Source: Phascolomyces articulosus
Lineage: Eukaryota; Mucoromycota; Mucoromycetes; Mucorales; Lichtheimiaceae
DNA length: 64,000 nt
Assembly: GCA_025677815.1 (NCBI GenBank)
Contig: JAIXMP010000015.1
Location: forward strand, 992,001-1,056,000
Direction of reading: 5' to 3'
The notes under the pieces: generated by a model
Database searches by the model: none
Told to the model about the DNA's origin: nothing
What the model saw: the letters and a program-made list of their open reading frames with translations, nothing else
Made by a program: the position numbers and the translations under genes
Part shown: in pieces, positions 24,080-34,884 of the stretch
Numbering within the stretch: the stretch's first letter is position 1
Layout of the letters: each line of letters opens with the position of its first letter

Positions 24080-24740
24080 TACCATCAAAAAGAAGTTGTC
24101 TTCCAGAAGGATCTTGATAAATTGTGATTGTAGGTTTCTTTCCAATTTAGCACCCATATAGAGTAAAATAAAAGATGAGTTATACATCGAGTGAACGTGC
24201 AGGTGGAAATTTCCATTGTCAGTTGAAGATGATTAAGTGCAGTTTTGGTATGTTCAGTAACTTTTTGTTTCTTTATTATCTGTGGTTACAAAAATTTATT
24301 TACCTATATTATTAAATTTCGAAATGGCACGCTATTATAGAATCAAAACTTTGTATACTTATACTCACTATTATCTCCTCTTGATGATAATTAATATTTC
24401 ATGAATATTCCATCTCCCTGTCCAAGCATATTACGTAAACGTTCTTGTAAGATATAAAAACATAATATAAGAGCTCTGATGAACGAGGAAAAATTTAATG
24501 TGTAAAATCAACAACACTCTTTTTCCTTTATAGCAGGTGTAAATATCTATTTCGCACGTACCATCAAAACGTAAAAAATCGGCAGGTATGTTTTGTTCAG
24601 TGAATGGTGAGAATTTGGAAATGCTTTTTTTTTTCGAATACGCTCAAGTCCTTGTCATCTCTTCATCGATTGAGATGAGCTTGAGGGCACAAATCTGAAA
24701 TTCTCACAAGAAAAATGAAATGATTGTTCTATTATTATGA
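24080..24740 (-). pseudogene. Decayed tandem copy of the zinc-finger gene's 3' half
   Basis: On the minus strand, 24735-24570 is homologous to the third finger exon of the neighbouring gene (FRFV, QSM, GLERIRKK blocks), but its zinc-ligand Cys positions are changed and a stop lies inside. 24450-24396 matches the following exon (MLGQGDGIFMK versus VLDQGDKIFIK). 24150-24083 matches the tail of the fourth module (YQDPSGRQLLFDG versus FQDSSGRQIFFGG), including its GTAAG donor. Exon order and spacing parallel the intact gene, so this is a partial tandem duplication that lost function. Confidence 0.7.
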
Positions 24741-25490
24741 AAATAATTATAATAAAATGAGTTGATTGATTATTGAATGGACATATAATAAAAGGGTTTA
24801 TGAAACAATATGAATATATCATCTATCAAATCAGCAAGCAATGTCCTATTTTTTATAGTATTTTGAACAAGAAGATGGATCAACCAGTTTTTCCAAAATT
24901 TCCCGCGCCAGAGAAAAAAAAAGCTTCTGGAACACAAGATTACTTTATAAAGTTATCTGGTGTGACATGAATTACATTGAAGCAAAGCTGCATATTTTTA
25001 AATTATATCTAAGTTGCACTGCAAAGTCCTCTATTCATATTAAATAATGCTATCAATCTGTTACTTTATATAAAATAACCCTTTGAAAATAATGATATCC
25101 TCTTCATAGTAGTATATATAGAAGCCTTTCTAGTAAGTTTTCAAATAAATAGATGTATTGAGAATCATCGAATGTTTTTTTTTGTTCTAACTATCTTCTT
25201 CTACCCAATAAAACGAAATTAAAGAAGTTAATTAATATCATATAAATATGAAGAGATGAGTGGTATATATAGAACGTGTGTTTTGCGGAGAAGTTATGAC
25301 AATGTGTCAAAAAATCAAACAAGGTTATTATGCCCAGACTTTTTGATTGGGACTAAAAAAAACAACTACTTTACGGGTTTGGATGTGGGAAGAACTCCAA
25401 TGAAAATGGACCAACGAACCCCTTCGCCTCCGAAAAAGTTGTTGTTGGCTGGGTCGGCTCCTCAAAATGATACATCTTATTAGCTCATTA
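24741..25490. other. Gene-poor spacer upstream of the glycolipid transfer protein gene
   Basis: Two short plus-strand frames (24773-24970 and 25256-25483) contain peptide-like stretches such as FPKFPAPEKKKASGTQDYF. They lack splice support or recognisable motifs, and I leave them unannotated. The last about 150 bp is the likely upstream promoter of the gene at 25578. Confidence 0.35.
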
Positions 25491-25494
25491 ACGC

Positions 25495-25577
25495 GCTATA
25501 TATAAGTACTCGCCCACCACCCCCTTTCTTTTCTTTTCTTTCTTTCATCTTCATCTCGTTACTTTTTTTTTCTCATC
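25495..25577 (+). promoter_or_regulatory. Core promoter of the GLTP gene
   Basis: A TATA element (CTATATATAAG) at about 25496-25506 lies about 70 bp before the ATG. It is followed by a C-rich patch and a long CT-rich leader (TTTCTTTTCTTTC...), then TCATC just before the ATG. This is the layout of a well-expressed fungal promoter. No other gene here shows so clear a TATA. Confidence 0.5.
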
Positions 25578-26661
25578 ATGGCCACCACTTATTTTGATAC
25601 CATCAAGCGTTCTTACACTGACGTTGAAATTGCCAATGGCGTTGATACTACTCAATTCCTTGAAGCTACTGAAGGTGTTGTCAACTTGTTCGGTAAGTCT
25701 CCCTCGTTTTTCTCTTTCACTCGTTATTCATAAAATAAGGTGTTGTATGCGTGGGATATGAAACAACAAACAACATATTCTGATGACGTGATTTGATGAT
25801 GAAAAAAGATAAACTCGGTTCATCTGCCTTCTCCGTTGTTCAAAATGACATGAATGGCAATATCAAGGTAAATAGCAAGAATAGCAACGTATATAGAAAG
25901 TAGGAAAGAAAAAAAAATAACTGACATATTTCTCCCATTTTCATATTTTAGAAAATCCGTGACAAGTTGTTAAGCAACCCTACTGCTAATGCCACTTTGC
26001 AAGGTCTTATGGAAACCGAAGCACCTGAAAAGAAGCGTGTTGCTACTGAAGGTCTTTTGTGGTTGTCTCGGTAAGTGTTGTTGAATTTTGACGTAAAGGA
26101 GAGAACGAGGAGGACGAGAATATGTCAAAATTATTATAACTTGATGTGGGCAATGAATTAGAATGAAGGCTGACATATTTTTCATTTTAGTGGTCTTGAC
26201 TTTACTGCTCAAGCTTTGCGTCGCAGCATTGATAACCCCACTGAAGAGCTTAACGTTTCGTTCACCAAATCTTATGAAAACACTTTGAAGAAGCACCACA
26301 GCTTTGTTGTCCGACCTGTCTTTGGTGTAAGTTTATCAATTATTATAAGAGATGAAGAGGATGCGTACAAAATGTATATAGGAAATAGAAGACCTGTATG
26401 AGATGGGAAAAGGATTATGAATAGTTGAGAATATGAAATTTTCAGTGGATATTGATCCATTTTCTGTTTATTTTTTTTTAAATCTATAAATAGCTTGCCA
26501 TGAAAGCCTGTCCTTACCGTAAAGACTTTTATGAAAAGATTGGTGTTTTGACTGACATTGCTATTGAAACCATGAAGACCTGGCTTGCCGCTTTGGAAAA
26601 CATCATTAACATTATTAACAGTGTTTTCAAGGATCACCCTGAATATATCAAGGGCATGTAA
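25578..26661 (+). CDS. Glycolipid transfer protein (GLTP domain)
   Basis: Five exons: 25578-25692, 25809-25867, 25952-26070, 26191-26326 and 26494-26661, 198 aa, phases exact. The whole protein is one GLTP fold. The sugar-amide recognition residues are all present: Asp, Asn and Lys spaced as D-x3-N-x2-K in NDMNGNIKKI (about residue 51), Trp in EGLLWLSRGL (about 95) and His in LKKHHSFVVRPVF. Members of this family move glycosphingolipids between membranes, and the fungal relative HET-C2 is a well-studied example. The protein is expected to be soluble and to act on glucosylceramide-type lipids at cytosolic membrane faces. A strong TATA promoter precedes it. The ethanolamine kinase gene converges on it about 480 bp downstream. 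Confidence 0.95.
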
Positions 26662-27139
26662 AAAAAATTTTAATAACGCATAGAAGAAAATCTCTCTCTA
26701 TATTTTACATACAATACTCTCTCCTCCTTCTCTCTACCACACCTATTTTTGTCTTTTATCAAGTTCATATCCCACATCTTCTTTCATCCGCATACACTCA
26801 CATACAAGATGATACTACTACAAAGTTAAAAAAAATCTGATTATTATTGTGAAATTTATTTTCAAATTGTTTATAATACCATTGTGGACAAAAAGAAAAA
26901 AAAACGAAATTGTTATTTCTCTTTAAAAAAAAGAAATTGGAATGTGTTTCTTGGAAGGAGGAAGAAGGATTATATAAAACGAGAAGAACCAAGGGAGAGA
27001 AATGGGGTTTTTTAACCAAATGATATATAATATAGATAACTAAAACTACTGCTGTAATATATAAAAGAAAAAAGATGAGAGAAAGAGATAGATATCAAAT
27101 GTATGTGTAATATATATATATTGTTATTTTGTTATGTAA
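26662..27139. other. Convergent 3' intergenic region
   Basis: CT-rich then A/T-rich sequence between the stops of the GLTP and ethanolamine kinase genes, with poly-A runs. It probably holds both 3'UTRs. No coding frame is supported. Confidence 0.4.
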
Positions 27140-29031
27140 CTACAAGAAAGAGGGGAATACAATACGCTTACGACGTTCATATTCATCGAAACGTAAAGCG
27201 GCATAACTCATATAATCAAAGTCAATAGTAGAAATTTTGGCTTGGATTAATGCCCAAAGACCCCAATAGAAATGAGATGCTAAAGAAAATCCTTCTACTT
27301 CTTTGAATAAATGTTCCAATTCATCGTGTGTAGGAGGTACTATATAGATATAAATCATAGTCTGTTTAGTTTTCAAAACAGTAACTCTTTGTCTTTATTC
27401 ATATTCAAAAAGAAAACAAAATGATTTACCTCCATTATATTCAGTCAAATACCACTCAAACCATTGCATCTGGAAGGATTTATCCGGATATCTGGAATAT
27501 TCACATTCAAAGCCTGCAAATTCATTGAAATGATTACCGATATCAAATCCTCTAAATGCATAACAACCATATTCATAATCGATGAAAGATGCTTCCTCTA
27601 TAAACAGAAATGACAATTAACCAACAACACACGCATCCACACGTGTTAGCATACAGGGTTACCCCACGTGTAGTCACAACTTTTTACACAAAAAAAAAAA
27701 CGCGTTCCGAAACCCATCTCTTGGGTTTTTTTTTCATATTACCTTTCTCATCATCGTAAATAACATTGCCATATAATAAATCATTATGGGAAAAGACAAT
27801 AGGTGAATCTAATGTTTCAAGTATTTTGATAAGATTTTCAAGCTATATAAACAAAAAGTAACAACATTCTCTCGTTAGTATATAATAATACTTCATTTTC
27901 TATCTCCCTCTTTTGTCTCACGTGTAGCGACATCGGTATGTGTTGGTTACAAAAAAGATAAAACACCGTTACACATGAAAACAAATCCTCCATCACAGGC
28001 ATTTTTTTACCTCTTGAGAAAGTTTATCAATGTCAAACCGAGCATTGAATTTCTTCTGTTGTTCAGGATCATCGTATTGTGTTGGTACTAAATAACGTTT
28101 TTGGTTTCTTAGTCATTTTTGAAATAGAATATATTATCACCAAACATAAAAAAAAGAAATTTACCATCAGCAAGCCAACGTCTCATCGTGTTCCATAATG
28201 TTTGTTTGGGAGCGGGTGTTCCTGTTTGATCTTGTGGTAACAAGACCTTGTGCCACTTGCCTACTTTTTTTGCAATCCATGAGGCAGTTCTTGGATGAGC
28301 CATTTCTTCTACGGTAGACACACGACCATTGATAAACCCATACATTAATCCATTTCTAAATCTAGCATATAATGGTGGACATAACCCTTGAGCTGACAAA
28401 GTCACCAGATTCTGATATTATCATTATTGTTTATTAGTTTGGAATGATAAAAAAAAAAACTTCTTGGCTAAGATTTTTCATTTTTTTTTTTTAACATTTC
28501 CTTCATCCATCCTCCTCTTTTTTGCCCTTGACACTTATCCAATGATAATAAAAAACTTACAATGATTTCTTGTCTTCGATCAATAAGAATTTCTGATTTA
28601 CGACCAAAAGCTCGTATTAATACAGAGAAATCCGATGGTCGATGTGTCACTCTCACCACTGATAATATAAAATTCTTTTTTTAGTTTTTCTGCATATTTT
28701 TTTTTCTTCGACACAAAATAGGTTTCTCCCTTTTGTGATCTGTAAAAAAAAGAATCCTCATATTGATAGAAGCCTGCCTTTATCCAATCTGGATAATAAA
28801 CTTACATTGATTCGTAATACCATCTTTACATTGAACGAATTTGATATCTTGTTCTTTCCATGAAGGGAAGACCGTGGATACAATTTTATAAGCACCAGCG
28901 AAAAGTTCTTTACTTGAGACTTCGAAGTCAATAAAAGGTGTTTGTTCAATGAGTTGATCAAGAGTTTCATCCACTGGTAAGGCATGGGTGTCATTCGACG
29001 ATGGTTGATTTCGAACAGTGTTCGGTGGCAT
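27140..29031 (-). CDS. Ethanolamine kinase (choline/ethanolamine kinase family)
   Basis: Seven exons: 29031-28806, 28658-28561, 28411-28165, 28087-28011, 27842-27743, 27597-27430 and 27339-27140, 371 aa with all phases agreeing. The protein has the choline/ethanolamine kinase fold. An N-lobe GITNQLVRV is rebuilt across the first intron, and RAFGRKSEILIDRRQEI follows. The Brenner phosphotransferase motif is SHNDLLYGNVIYDD, giving catalytic Asp and metal-binding Asn. The C-lobe signature is FIDYEYGCYAFRGFDIGNHF. ILIDRRQE and the GLCPPLYARFRNGLMYGFI segment favour ethanolamine over choline as substrate. It catalyses ATP-dependent phosphorylation of ethanolamine, the first step of the CDP-ethanolamine (Kennedy) route to phosphatidylethanolamine, in the cytosol. 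It starts about 300 bp from the divergent J-protein gene. Confidence 0.93.
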
Positions 29032-29334
29032 TGTTGTAGTTTTTATTGTATATTTTAAATAGGAAGATAAAAAAGGTGAAAAAAAAGTGATAGAAGGGAC
29101 AAGTAGAGAGAAAAGGAAAGCACCAAACAGAAAAGAACCGAGAAATATATAATTTTTTTTTGAGTTTTAGCACTAAAAAAAGAGATGCAAAATAGTTACC
29201 AATCCAAATATGCTCATATTTTGATAGTCCGGTCTTTTATCTGGATTTAGAGTTAAAAATGCCACACAGCACTCCTTTTTTTTTTCGCTTTTTTTAGAGT
29301 ATTATATTTATATATATATATATATTCATGCTTC
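29032..29334. promoter_or_regulatory. Divergent promoter, ethanolamine kinase / J-protein
   Basis: A 303-bp region between two divergent ATGs. A (TA)n TATA-like tract lies at 29305-29325, directly upstream of the J-protein. An additional ATG at 29328 is out of frame with the J-protein start at 29335 and opens a 21-codon overlapping frame, which may lower initiation at the main start. Confidence 0.4.
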
Positions 29335-30003
29335 ATGTTTCGCAGGCTTTACGCTACTGCTGCTGCAGCCAAGAAGAGAAAGGACCCATTTGAAATCTTA
29401 TCGCTTGGCAAAAATGCCAGTTCTCAAGATATAAAAAAACGATATTATGAACTTGCCAAGACATTGCATCCTGATAATAAAGAAACAGGAGGTAATGTAG
29501 AAGAATTCCATCAAGTGGTGAAAGCCTATGAATTCTTACAAGATCCCGTTCGACGAAGGAATTATATTCAAACAGGGTATGGTTGGAATGATGTTTTATT
29601 ACAACAATCGCATCAAGATCCTTGGGGTGGAGGGACAACTACACCTGGTCAACGTTCGGCTGCTTATACCAATGCTTATTGGGCTTCACACGATGATATC
29701 CATTATAAAGGTGGACCCTGGTCATCGCATGACAAGCCCAGGTTTATGAAAAACACTGTCTTCATTTCCGTCGTCGCTGCTTTATCTGTTACTTTTGGTA
29801 TCCTCCAATTTGTCAATATTCTTGATTCTCATTCTTCCTTACGAGTCGTTGCCAATCAACATCATTTAAGGACAAGTGAAGATTTGAAAAAGGCGAGAAC
29901 GGAAGCTCAGTTGTTTGGTAATCAAAGAGCTGTGGAAAGGATGCTGGAACATCGGATGAAATATTTTCGACCCGAACAGGATGAGGATCAAAATAAAAAA
30001 TAG
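29335..30003 (+). CDS. J-domain protein, membrane-anchored, probably mitochondrial
   Basis: A single exon of 222 aa. The first about 15 residues (MFRRLYATAAAAKKRK) are Arg/Ala-rich and acid-free, typical of a mitochondrial presequence. Residues about 17-80 are a J domain with helix I DPFEILSLGKNASSQDIKKR, the essential HPD in LHPDNKE, and a closing FLQDPVRRRNYIQTG. There is no Gly/Phe or zinc-finger region, so it is a type III (DnaJC) co-chaperone. One hydrophobic segment (FISVVAALSVTFGILQFVNI, about 142-161) would anchor it. The charged C-terminal about 60 residues contain a helix-prone Arg/Glu/Gln stretch. It should stimulate an Hsp70 ATPase at a membrane, most likely the mitochondrial inner membrane. 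The exact DnaJC subtype is not assigned. Confidence 0.88.
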   Translation: MFRRLYATAAAAKKRKDPFEILSLGKNASSQDIKKRYYELAKTLHPDNKETGGNVEEFHQVVKAYEFLQDPVRRRNYIQTGYGWNDVLLQQSHQDPWGGGTTTPGQRSAAYTNAYWASHDDIHYKGGPWSSHDKPRFMKNTVFISVVAALSVTFGILQFVNILDSHSSLRVVANQHHLRTSEDLKKARTEAQLFGNQRAVERMLEHRMKYFRPEQDEDQNKK

Positions 30004-30242
30004 AATATCGTCAATTTGCGCATTGTATTATTATCATTGTTGTTTATTTAATTATCTATCTATCTATCTATTCTAGTTTCTTTCTCTATGTGTATCGGTA
30101 TATTTTTTAATGGATTGTAATTATAACTAGGAATGTTATATAGTTTATAGACCAAAAAAAAAGCAGTAGTAAAATGAAATGGATATTTTTTTATATCTTC
30201 TTTTCACTTTCTTTTTTCTTTGCTCACTAAGTTTTAGTTATC

Positions 30243-31043
30243 ATGGATCCATCATCGCCTTCGTTTCATGGCAACGAACGGAAACCTCATCAGCAGGAAC
30301 AGCAACATAATCCTACAGTGAGAGAACCCCCTTCACTCATGGGTGGAGAACTACAGAAACGACAGCAGCAACGTCCCGATTACTCTCAACAACGACCTGA
30401 ACAACAGCCAATGGAAGATTCACCATTGGCTGTTAGTGGTAATGAAGGATTGGATAAGGCAGGACCATCACAACAACAACAACAACAGCCAGTGAACAAG
30501 AAAGGTGTGGATGATCAAAGATTAATTGATCCTGAACAATGGATGAAGGGTTTTGAAGAACCTACAGCACTTACCGATAAAGAAACCATCGAAGGTCAAG
30601 CAGCTCCTCCTCCTCCGCCACCACCACCACCTGGATCTGCACCACCACCAGGTGCTAACCCACCACCACCTGCTCATCCTCCAAGTAATCCTCCACCTGG
30701 TCCACCACTGCCTCCTGGTGGAAAAGTACCAGCAACAACAACAACAACGAACGATCCAAGTAAACCAACCAATAATCCACCTACGTTGGATAAAGGAATG
30801 CCTGCACTCCCACCCAACAATCGTGCATCCAAACCTCCAGCACCACCTCCTTCGGATACAAATGCTGCTGCAACAGCTTACACAAGTTTACCACCTGGTA
30901 GTGACTTGGGGAAAATTGGCGAATTAGGTCAAATTGGTATATTTAGTGGCTCCTCTCATATTCAATCAAATCAATTACTTTTCATATTATGTATTGGATT
31001 TTTAATGATCAAATGGATGCTTTTTAATAATACTTCAAGATAA
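30243..31043 (+). CDS. Pro/Gln-rich tail-anchored protein, function unknown
   Basis: A single exon of 266 aa. The N-terminal about 110 residues are Gln/Pro-rich and polar. Residues about 120-170 are a polyproline tract of the PPPPPPPPG type, a possible profilin/SH3/WW ligand. More low complexity follows, then IGELGQIGIFSGSSH. A single hydrophobic helix at the extreme C-terminus (LLFILCIGFLMIKWMLF) followed by NNTSR predicts a tail-anchored membrane protein facing the cytosol. No catalytic domain is seen. The polyproline region suggests a link to actin or scaffolding, but this is inference only. The gene converges with the Ser/Thr-rich gene, and a long ATT repeat lies between. Confidence 0.7.
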   Translation: MDPSSPSFHGNERKPHQQEQQHNPTVREPPSLMGGELQKRQQQRPDYSQQRPEQQPMEDSPLAVSGNEGLDKAGPSQQQQQQPVNKKGVDDQRLIDPEQWMKGFEEPTALTDKETIEGQAAPPPPPPPPPGSAPPPGANPPPPAHPPSNPPPGPPLPPGGKVPATTTTTNDPSKPTNNPPTLDKGMPALPPNNRASKPPAPPPSDTNAAATAYTSLPPGSDLGKIGELGQIGIFSGSSHIQSNQLLFILCIGFLMIKWMLFNNTSR

Positions 31044-31088
31044 AAAAAAAATTAAGCACGCATTATATACTTTTGGCGGATTTTATGA

Positions 31089-31089
<1 letters not shown>

Positions 31090-31169
<80 letters not shown>
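31090..31169. repeat. (ATT)n microsatellite, about 27 units
   Basis: An almost perfect TTA/ATT trinucleotide run of about 80 bp in the 3' region between two convergent genes. Any poly-Leu frame through it is an artefact of the repeat. It is likely to vary in length between isolates. Confidence 0.95.
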
Positions 31170-31357
31170 TTATTGTAGATATATTTATATATAAATTGTT
31201 ATATCATTGTTATAAAAAAATGTGTCATCCACACCTTTTTTTTTCTGATTTTCATTTTTTCCCCCTCTATAGCCAGAACAACCCCACCAAAAAAAAAGCA
31301 AAGAATCAAAGAAAAGGAGAAATGGATAAACTAAGTAAATTATTATTAATGTTATTA

Positions 31358-33318
31358 TTATTCTTTAGAATGTGGGACATCCATATGTACAATTTGAGGT
31401 GTATAATATCCTCCATCTGTAGTATAGCCAGAATAATGTTGCTGTTGTTGATGTTGAGGATGATGATAATAACCATAATCTGCTTCATGTTGTTGAGGCA
31501 TATACATGGGCTGCTGTTGAGGCTGATAATGTTGTTGTTGTATTGGAGGTTGTGGATGTTGGCCTACATGAGAAGGTGTACGATAAACAGTAGTTTGTTG
31601 TGGTTGTTGTTGGGGTTCTGTATTATAAGCAGCAGTTAACATGGGACCATCATGAAGTTGTTGTGGTGGATGTTGATAACCTCCCATATCAGAACCTTGC
31701 TGTTGTTGCGGTGGATAATAATAACCTGCCGAAGAGGATTGTGGATAAGCGTTACTAGCTGGAGGCGGCATATAAGTAGATCCACCACCATATTCACTGG
31801 AATGATCTTCCACATATCCAGAACTACCATTAGGTGCAGTAGGAGACGTGGTGGAATAAGGTGCAATAAATGGACGTCCAGGAACTCCACCACCTCCACC
31901 ATTTGGATTATTATTTGGTGGGGGTAAACTTGTCATGACAGACATGGGTGGTGTACTATTAATATTATTATGGGACTGTTCTGTCATGGTAGGCTCTTGT
32001 TGTTGAGGGGGTGCAGTGGCTGTAGTAGCAGTGGTAGCAGGTGATCGATAATACATGAGTTCATCTGCATCGGATTCACTTCCTTTATTTGCATAAGTTT
32101 GCGATTGTTTTCTTTTCTTTTTACGTCGCATACAAATAAATAGAAATGCACCTATATATGAAGATAGCATTCGATTTATTACAAATTTATTTAAATTGTG
32201 TGGTATTTTATATATCATGTATGTGATATATAAATTCCATTTCATATGTCAAGAGCATAGTAAATATTTATTATGCTGATTAAGGAGAGAGTATAAAAAA
32301 AATAATTAAATTACATACCAAGCAATGCAGCCAATATAGTTCCTCCAATAACGCCTCCCGCGATCGCCGAAGATGATGAACCGCCGCTTTTTGTGGCTCC
32401 TGCTTCATCTGCATCATCTGGAATGGTCGTAGCATAAGGTGTATATGAGGTCGATGTGAACGTATGGACACTACCATCGGCAGAAGTAGATACAGCAACG
32501 ACAGCTGTCCCACTTGAAGTCGTCACTGTCTTGTGCGAACGATGCGGTTTTTCACTACTGCCACTGGGCGTAGTAGGTTCACTTGCAGGGGCAGAAGTAT
32601 TATTATTATCTTTTGAGGAGGATGAAGAAGATGGAGTTGGGTCATGATGCTGTTTTTTATGGGTAGTACTAACTGAAGTCATAGTATTACTGACACCACC
32701 TTTCTCACTCTTCCCACTACCATGTACATCACCAACTCCTTTATGTGGCTTACTTTTACTAGGTTCATTACTGCTGTTAGTAGGTGACGCTGGATGATCC
32801 GGTGGAGTACTTTTGTCTGGTGGAGTCTTGATCGTTTTAATAGGGTCATTAATAAATCGTTTTTGAATATTATATTTAAAGATATATTCGTCCACATTAT
32901 TTATAGTATCCATGATCGTATACATATAGATAGAGATAGAGTTTATGAAAAGGAATTGTTATTTTTTTTTTTTGGTGTTATTAAAATTTTAATATTTTCT
33001 AACTTTCTCTTTCTCGGCCCCTCATTTAATAATGGAAAAAAGAATTATTATTTTTTGTTAGAATTTGACAAAGTAATTAAATGGTTTGTTTACATGATTA
33101 TTGGATGGCGTCGATGGTCCTGAAGAATGTGATTGTGATGGTTGTGGTCCAGCAGAAGAAGGTGGAGGTGAAGGTGGATGATTATCGCTAGGTGAAGAAG
33201 AAGGTGGTTCTGGTGGTGGTGGTAGTTCTGGTGGACGACCGAGATTATTATTATTATTCACATCACCTTGGTCGTGACCAGGTGGAAAGATAGGTCCGAG
33301 TAGATCACCTAATGGCAT
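31358..33318 (-). CDS. Single-pass membrane protein with Ser/Thr-rich ectodomain (Mid2/WSC-like architecture)
   Basis: Three exons: 33318-33094, 32826-32319 and 32151-31358, 508 aa, phases consistent. The first intron shows a TTAATGAC branch-point-like sequence just before its AAG acceptor. The N-terminal about 240 residues are rich in Pro, Ser and Thr with many probable O-glycosylation sites. A Gly-rich membrane helix is split by the second intron: SSSSAIAGGVIGGTILAALL joins GAFLFICM, followed by the stop-transfer RRKKKRK. The cytoplasmic tail of about 260 residues is Gln/Pro/Tyr-rich with PP-x-Y-like motifs. This layout matches fungal wall-stress sensors in general form, but I see no WSC Cys domain and no clear signal peptide at the chosen ATG. 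An upstream signal exon may be missing. Function is unknown. Confidence 0.7.
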
Positions 33319-34156
33319 TCAATAAGATACCTTGTTTTTTTACAAAAAAGAAGGAAAAAAAAAGTGAAAGAGAGAGGGAGATGAAAATGAAAAAAGAAGA
33401 AAAGAAACGAAATATCAAAAAGGGAGAAGAAAAGGATACCAAGAAAGAAAGAAAAAAAAAGGAAGACGAAGGATGAATGGATTTGAATTGAATAAAAACG
33501 AGGGAGTGAAAGAGAGAAGAAGAAGAATGGAAAAAGGAAACCTTTTTCTCTTAATAATAAAATGTGTCATCGTGTTAAAAACCAAAAATAGTCTCTTCAA
33601 ATGGTGGTTTACATGGTTTAAAGTGTCAATCTAATATCATGATCTTATAGTTTCCCCTTCTTCTTCCCTTTATTTTAACTTGTCCTTTTTATATATACAC
33701 AATGCGATCATAATTCTAAAGACAGCCTAAATTCACTCCTCTTCCATGTTTCTCTTTCTAGTAAATCTCCTAGTGAAACACGCGTTTCTATATCATTCTC
33801 TATATCTTATCATTTACAACTCTATAATAAAAGTAATAATAATAAAAAAAGATCTAGCCCCCAAGAAAAAAAAATGTTTGAGATGACATAAAGAGACTAT
33901 TGTTGCTGTTGTTGTGCGTTTATCTATATTTTATTATTATGCTATATTATAAAATTTCATAATAAGAGGAAAAAAAAGGAGGTTTAGAAAGGGGTGAAAA
34001 AAAAGAGTCAAAGCAATGTATACTTTTTTTTTTGATTGGATGATGGTTATAATGATGGGATGAAATAAAAATGCGTCAATATATATATATAAATCAAAGG
34101 GAGAAAGACAACCTCTTTTTTTTATATGGAACAAGGTAATCGAATGATGATGATGC
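33319..34156. other. Purine-rich upstream region and spacer
   Basis: A strongly A/G-rich stretch (33340-33540; CT-rich on the minus strand) looks like the leader/promoter of the Ser/Thr-rich gene, and an additional 5' exon could hide there. From 33600 to 34156 only AT-rich sequence with homopolymers is seen. Confidence 0.4.
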
Positions 34157-34884
34157 TTATGCTGGTGTGGGGATATCTTGAATCGCATTTGGTGGTGCAC
34201 TACCTTGAACTTCAGTTAATGCACTGTCCACAATATAGGTATAAGGTCCTGATTTACGATTTTCTGTCATTTCATAAGCTATCAATAATCGACATCCTAA
34301 AATAATATATATAAAAAGTTTAATCCCATTTGTATAGATTGACATATCTCAAAAAACATCTCATCCCAATGATTCCATTCTTTCATCAAAACAGGATAAA
34401 TATATTAATATATATATATATAAAGCTTACGTGGACAATGATATCGATATTGTTTTTCATAGCCATCCCGCCTATCCATGATAATCATTATGTATATATA
34501 ATAAGTGAGTACGTGCAAGTAAGGGAAACAAGTTTTTATACAACAACAACAATAGGATATATTTTTCGCCCCTAAAAATATCGAATAACGTGTAACCCCC
34601 CCCCATTTTAAAGAGTAGTAGTAATATAAAACTCTCTCTCTTGCTTACCGTTTAATAATAGTCGAGCCTTCATTTTGTGCTGTAAATGTATACGTTCTTT
34701 GTGTATTGGATACAATGATGGCATTATCCGTGCGTCGTCGCGGTAATTTTCGTAAATCAGCATCAATAACAAGCAAAAATTCAGAACATAAACAATAATA
34801 GGTGTGAAGTGAATGACGTTGATCCTCCCCTTGTGCTGTATGATCGGACGAAGAAACAATTGATGACGATACGATCTTTGGCAT
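34157..34884 (-). CDS. STEEP1 / CXorf56 family zinc-ribbon-like protein
   Basis: Three exons: 34884-34649, 34471-34431 and 34296-34157, 138 aa, phases exact; the middle exon is only 41 nt. Family landmarks occur in order: MPKIVSSSIVSSSDHTAQGE, HTYYCLCSEFLLVID, LRKLPRRRTDNAI, GYEKQYRYHCPRCRLLIAYE and GPYTYIVDSALTE. The Cys-x-Cys and Cys-x2-Cys pairs are the putative metal ligands of the family. The human homologue STEEP1 promotes STING exit from the ER, which fungi lack, so an older, general role (perhaps spliceosome-associated or trafficking) must apply here; that part is inference. Short length and very high conservation make the family call secure. Confidence 0.9.

Noticed and set aside
25256..25483. 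75-codon frame just upstream of the GLTP gene
   Set aside because: Ends in the promoter region, has no recognisable motif, and overlaps probable regulatory sequence.
31073..31639. A long plus-strand frame of mostly Leu
   Set aside because: It is a translation of the ATT microsatellite and of the antisense of a Gln/Pro-rich exon; no independent coding signal.
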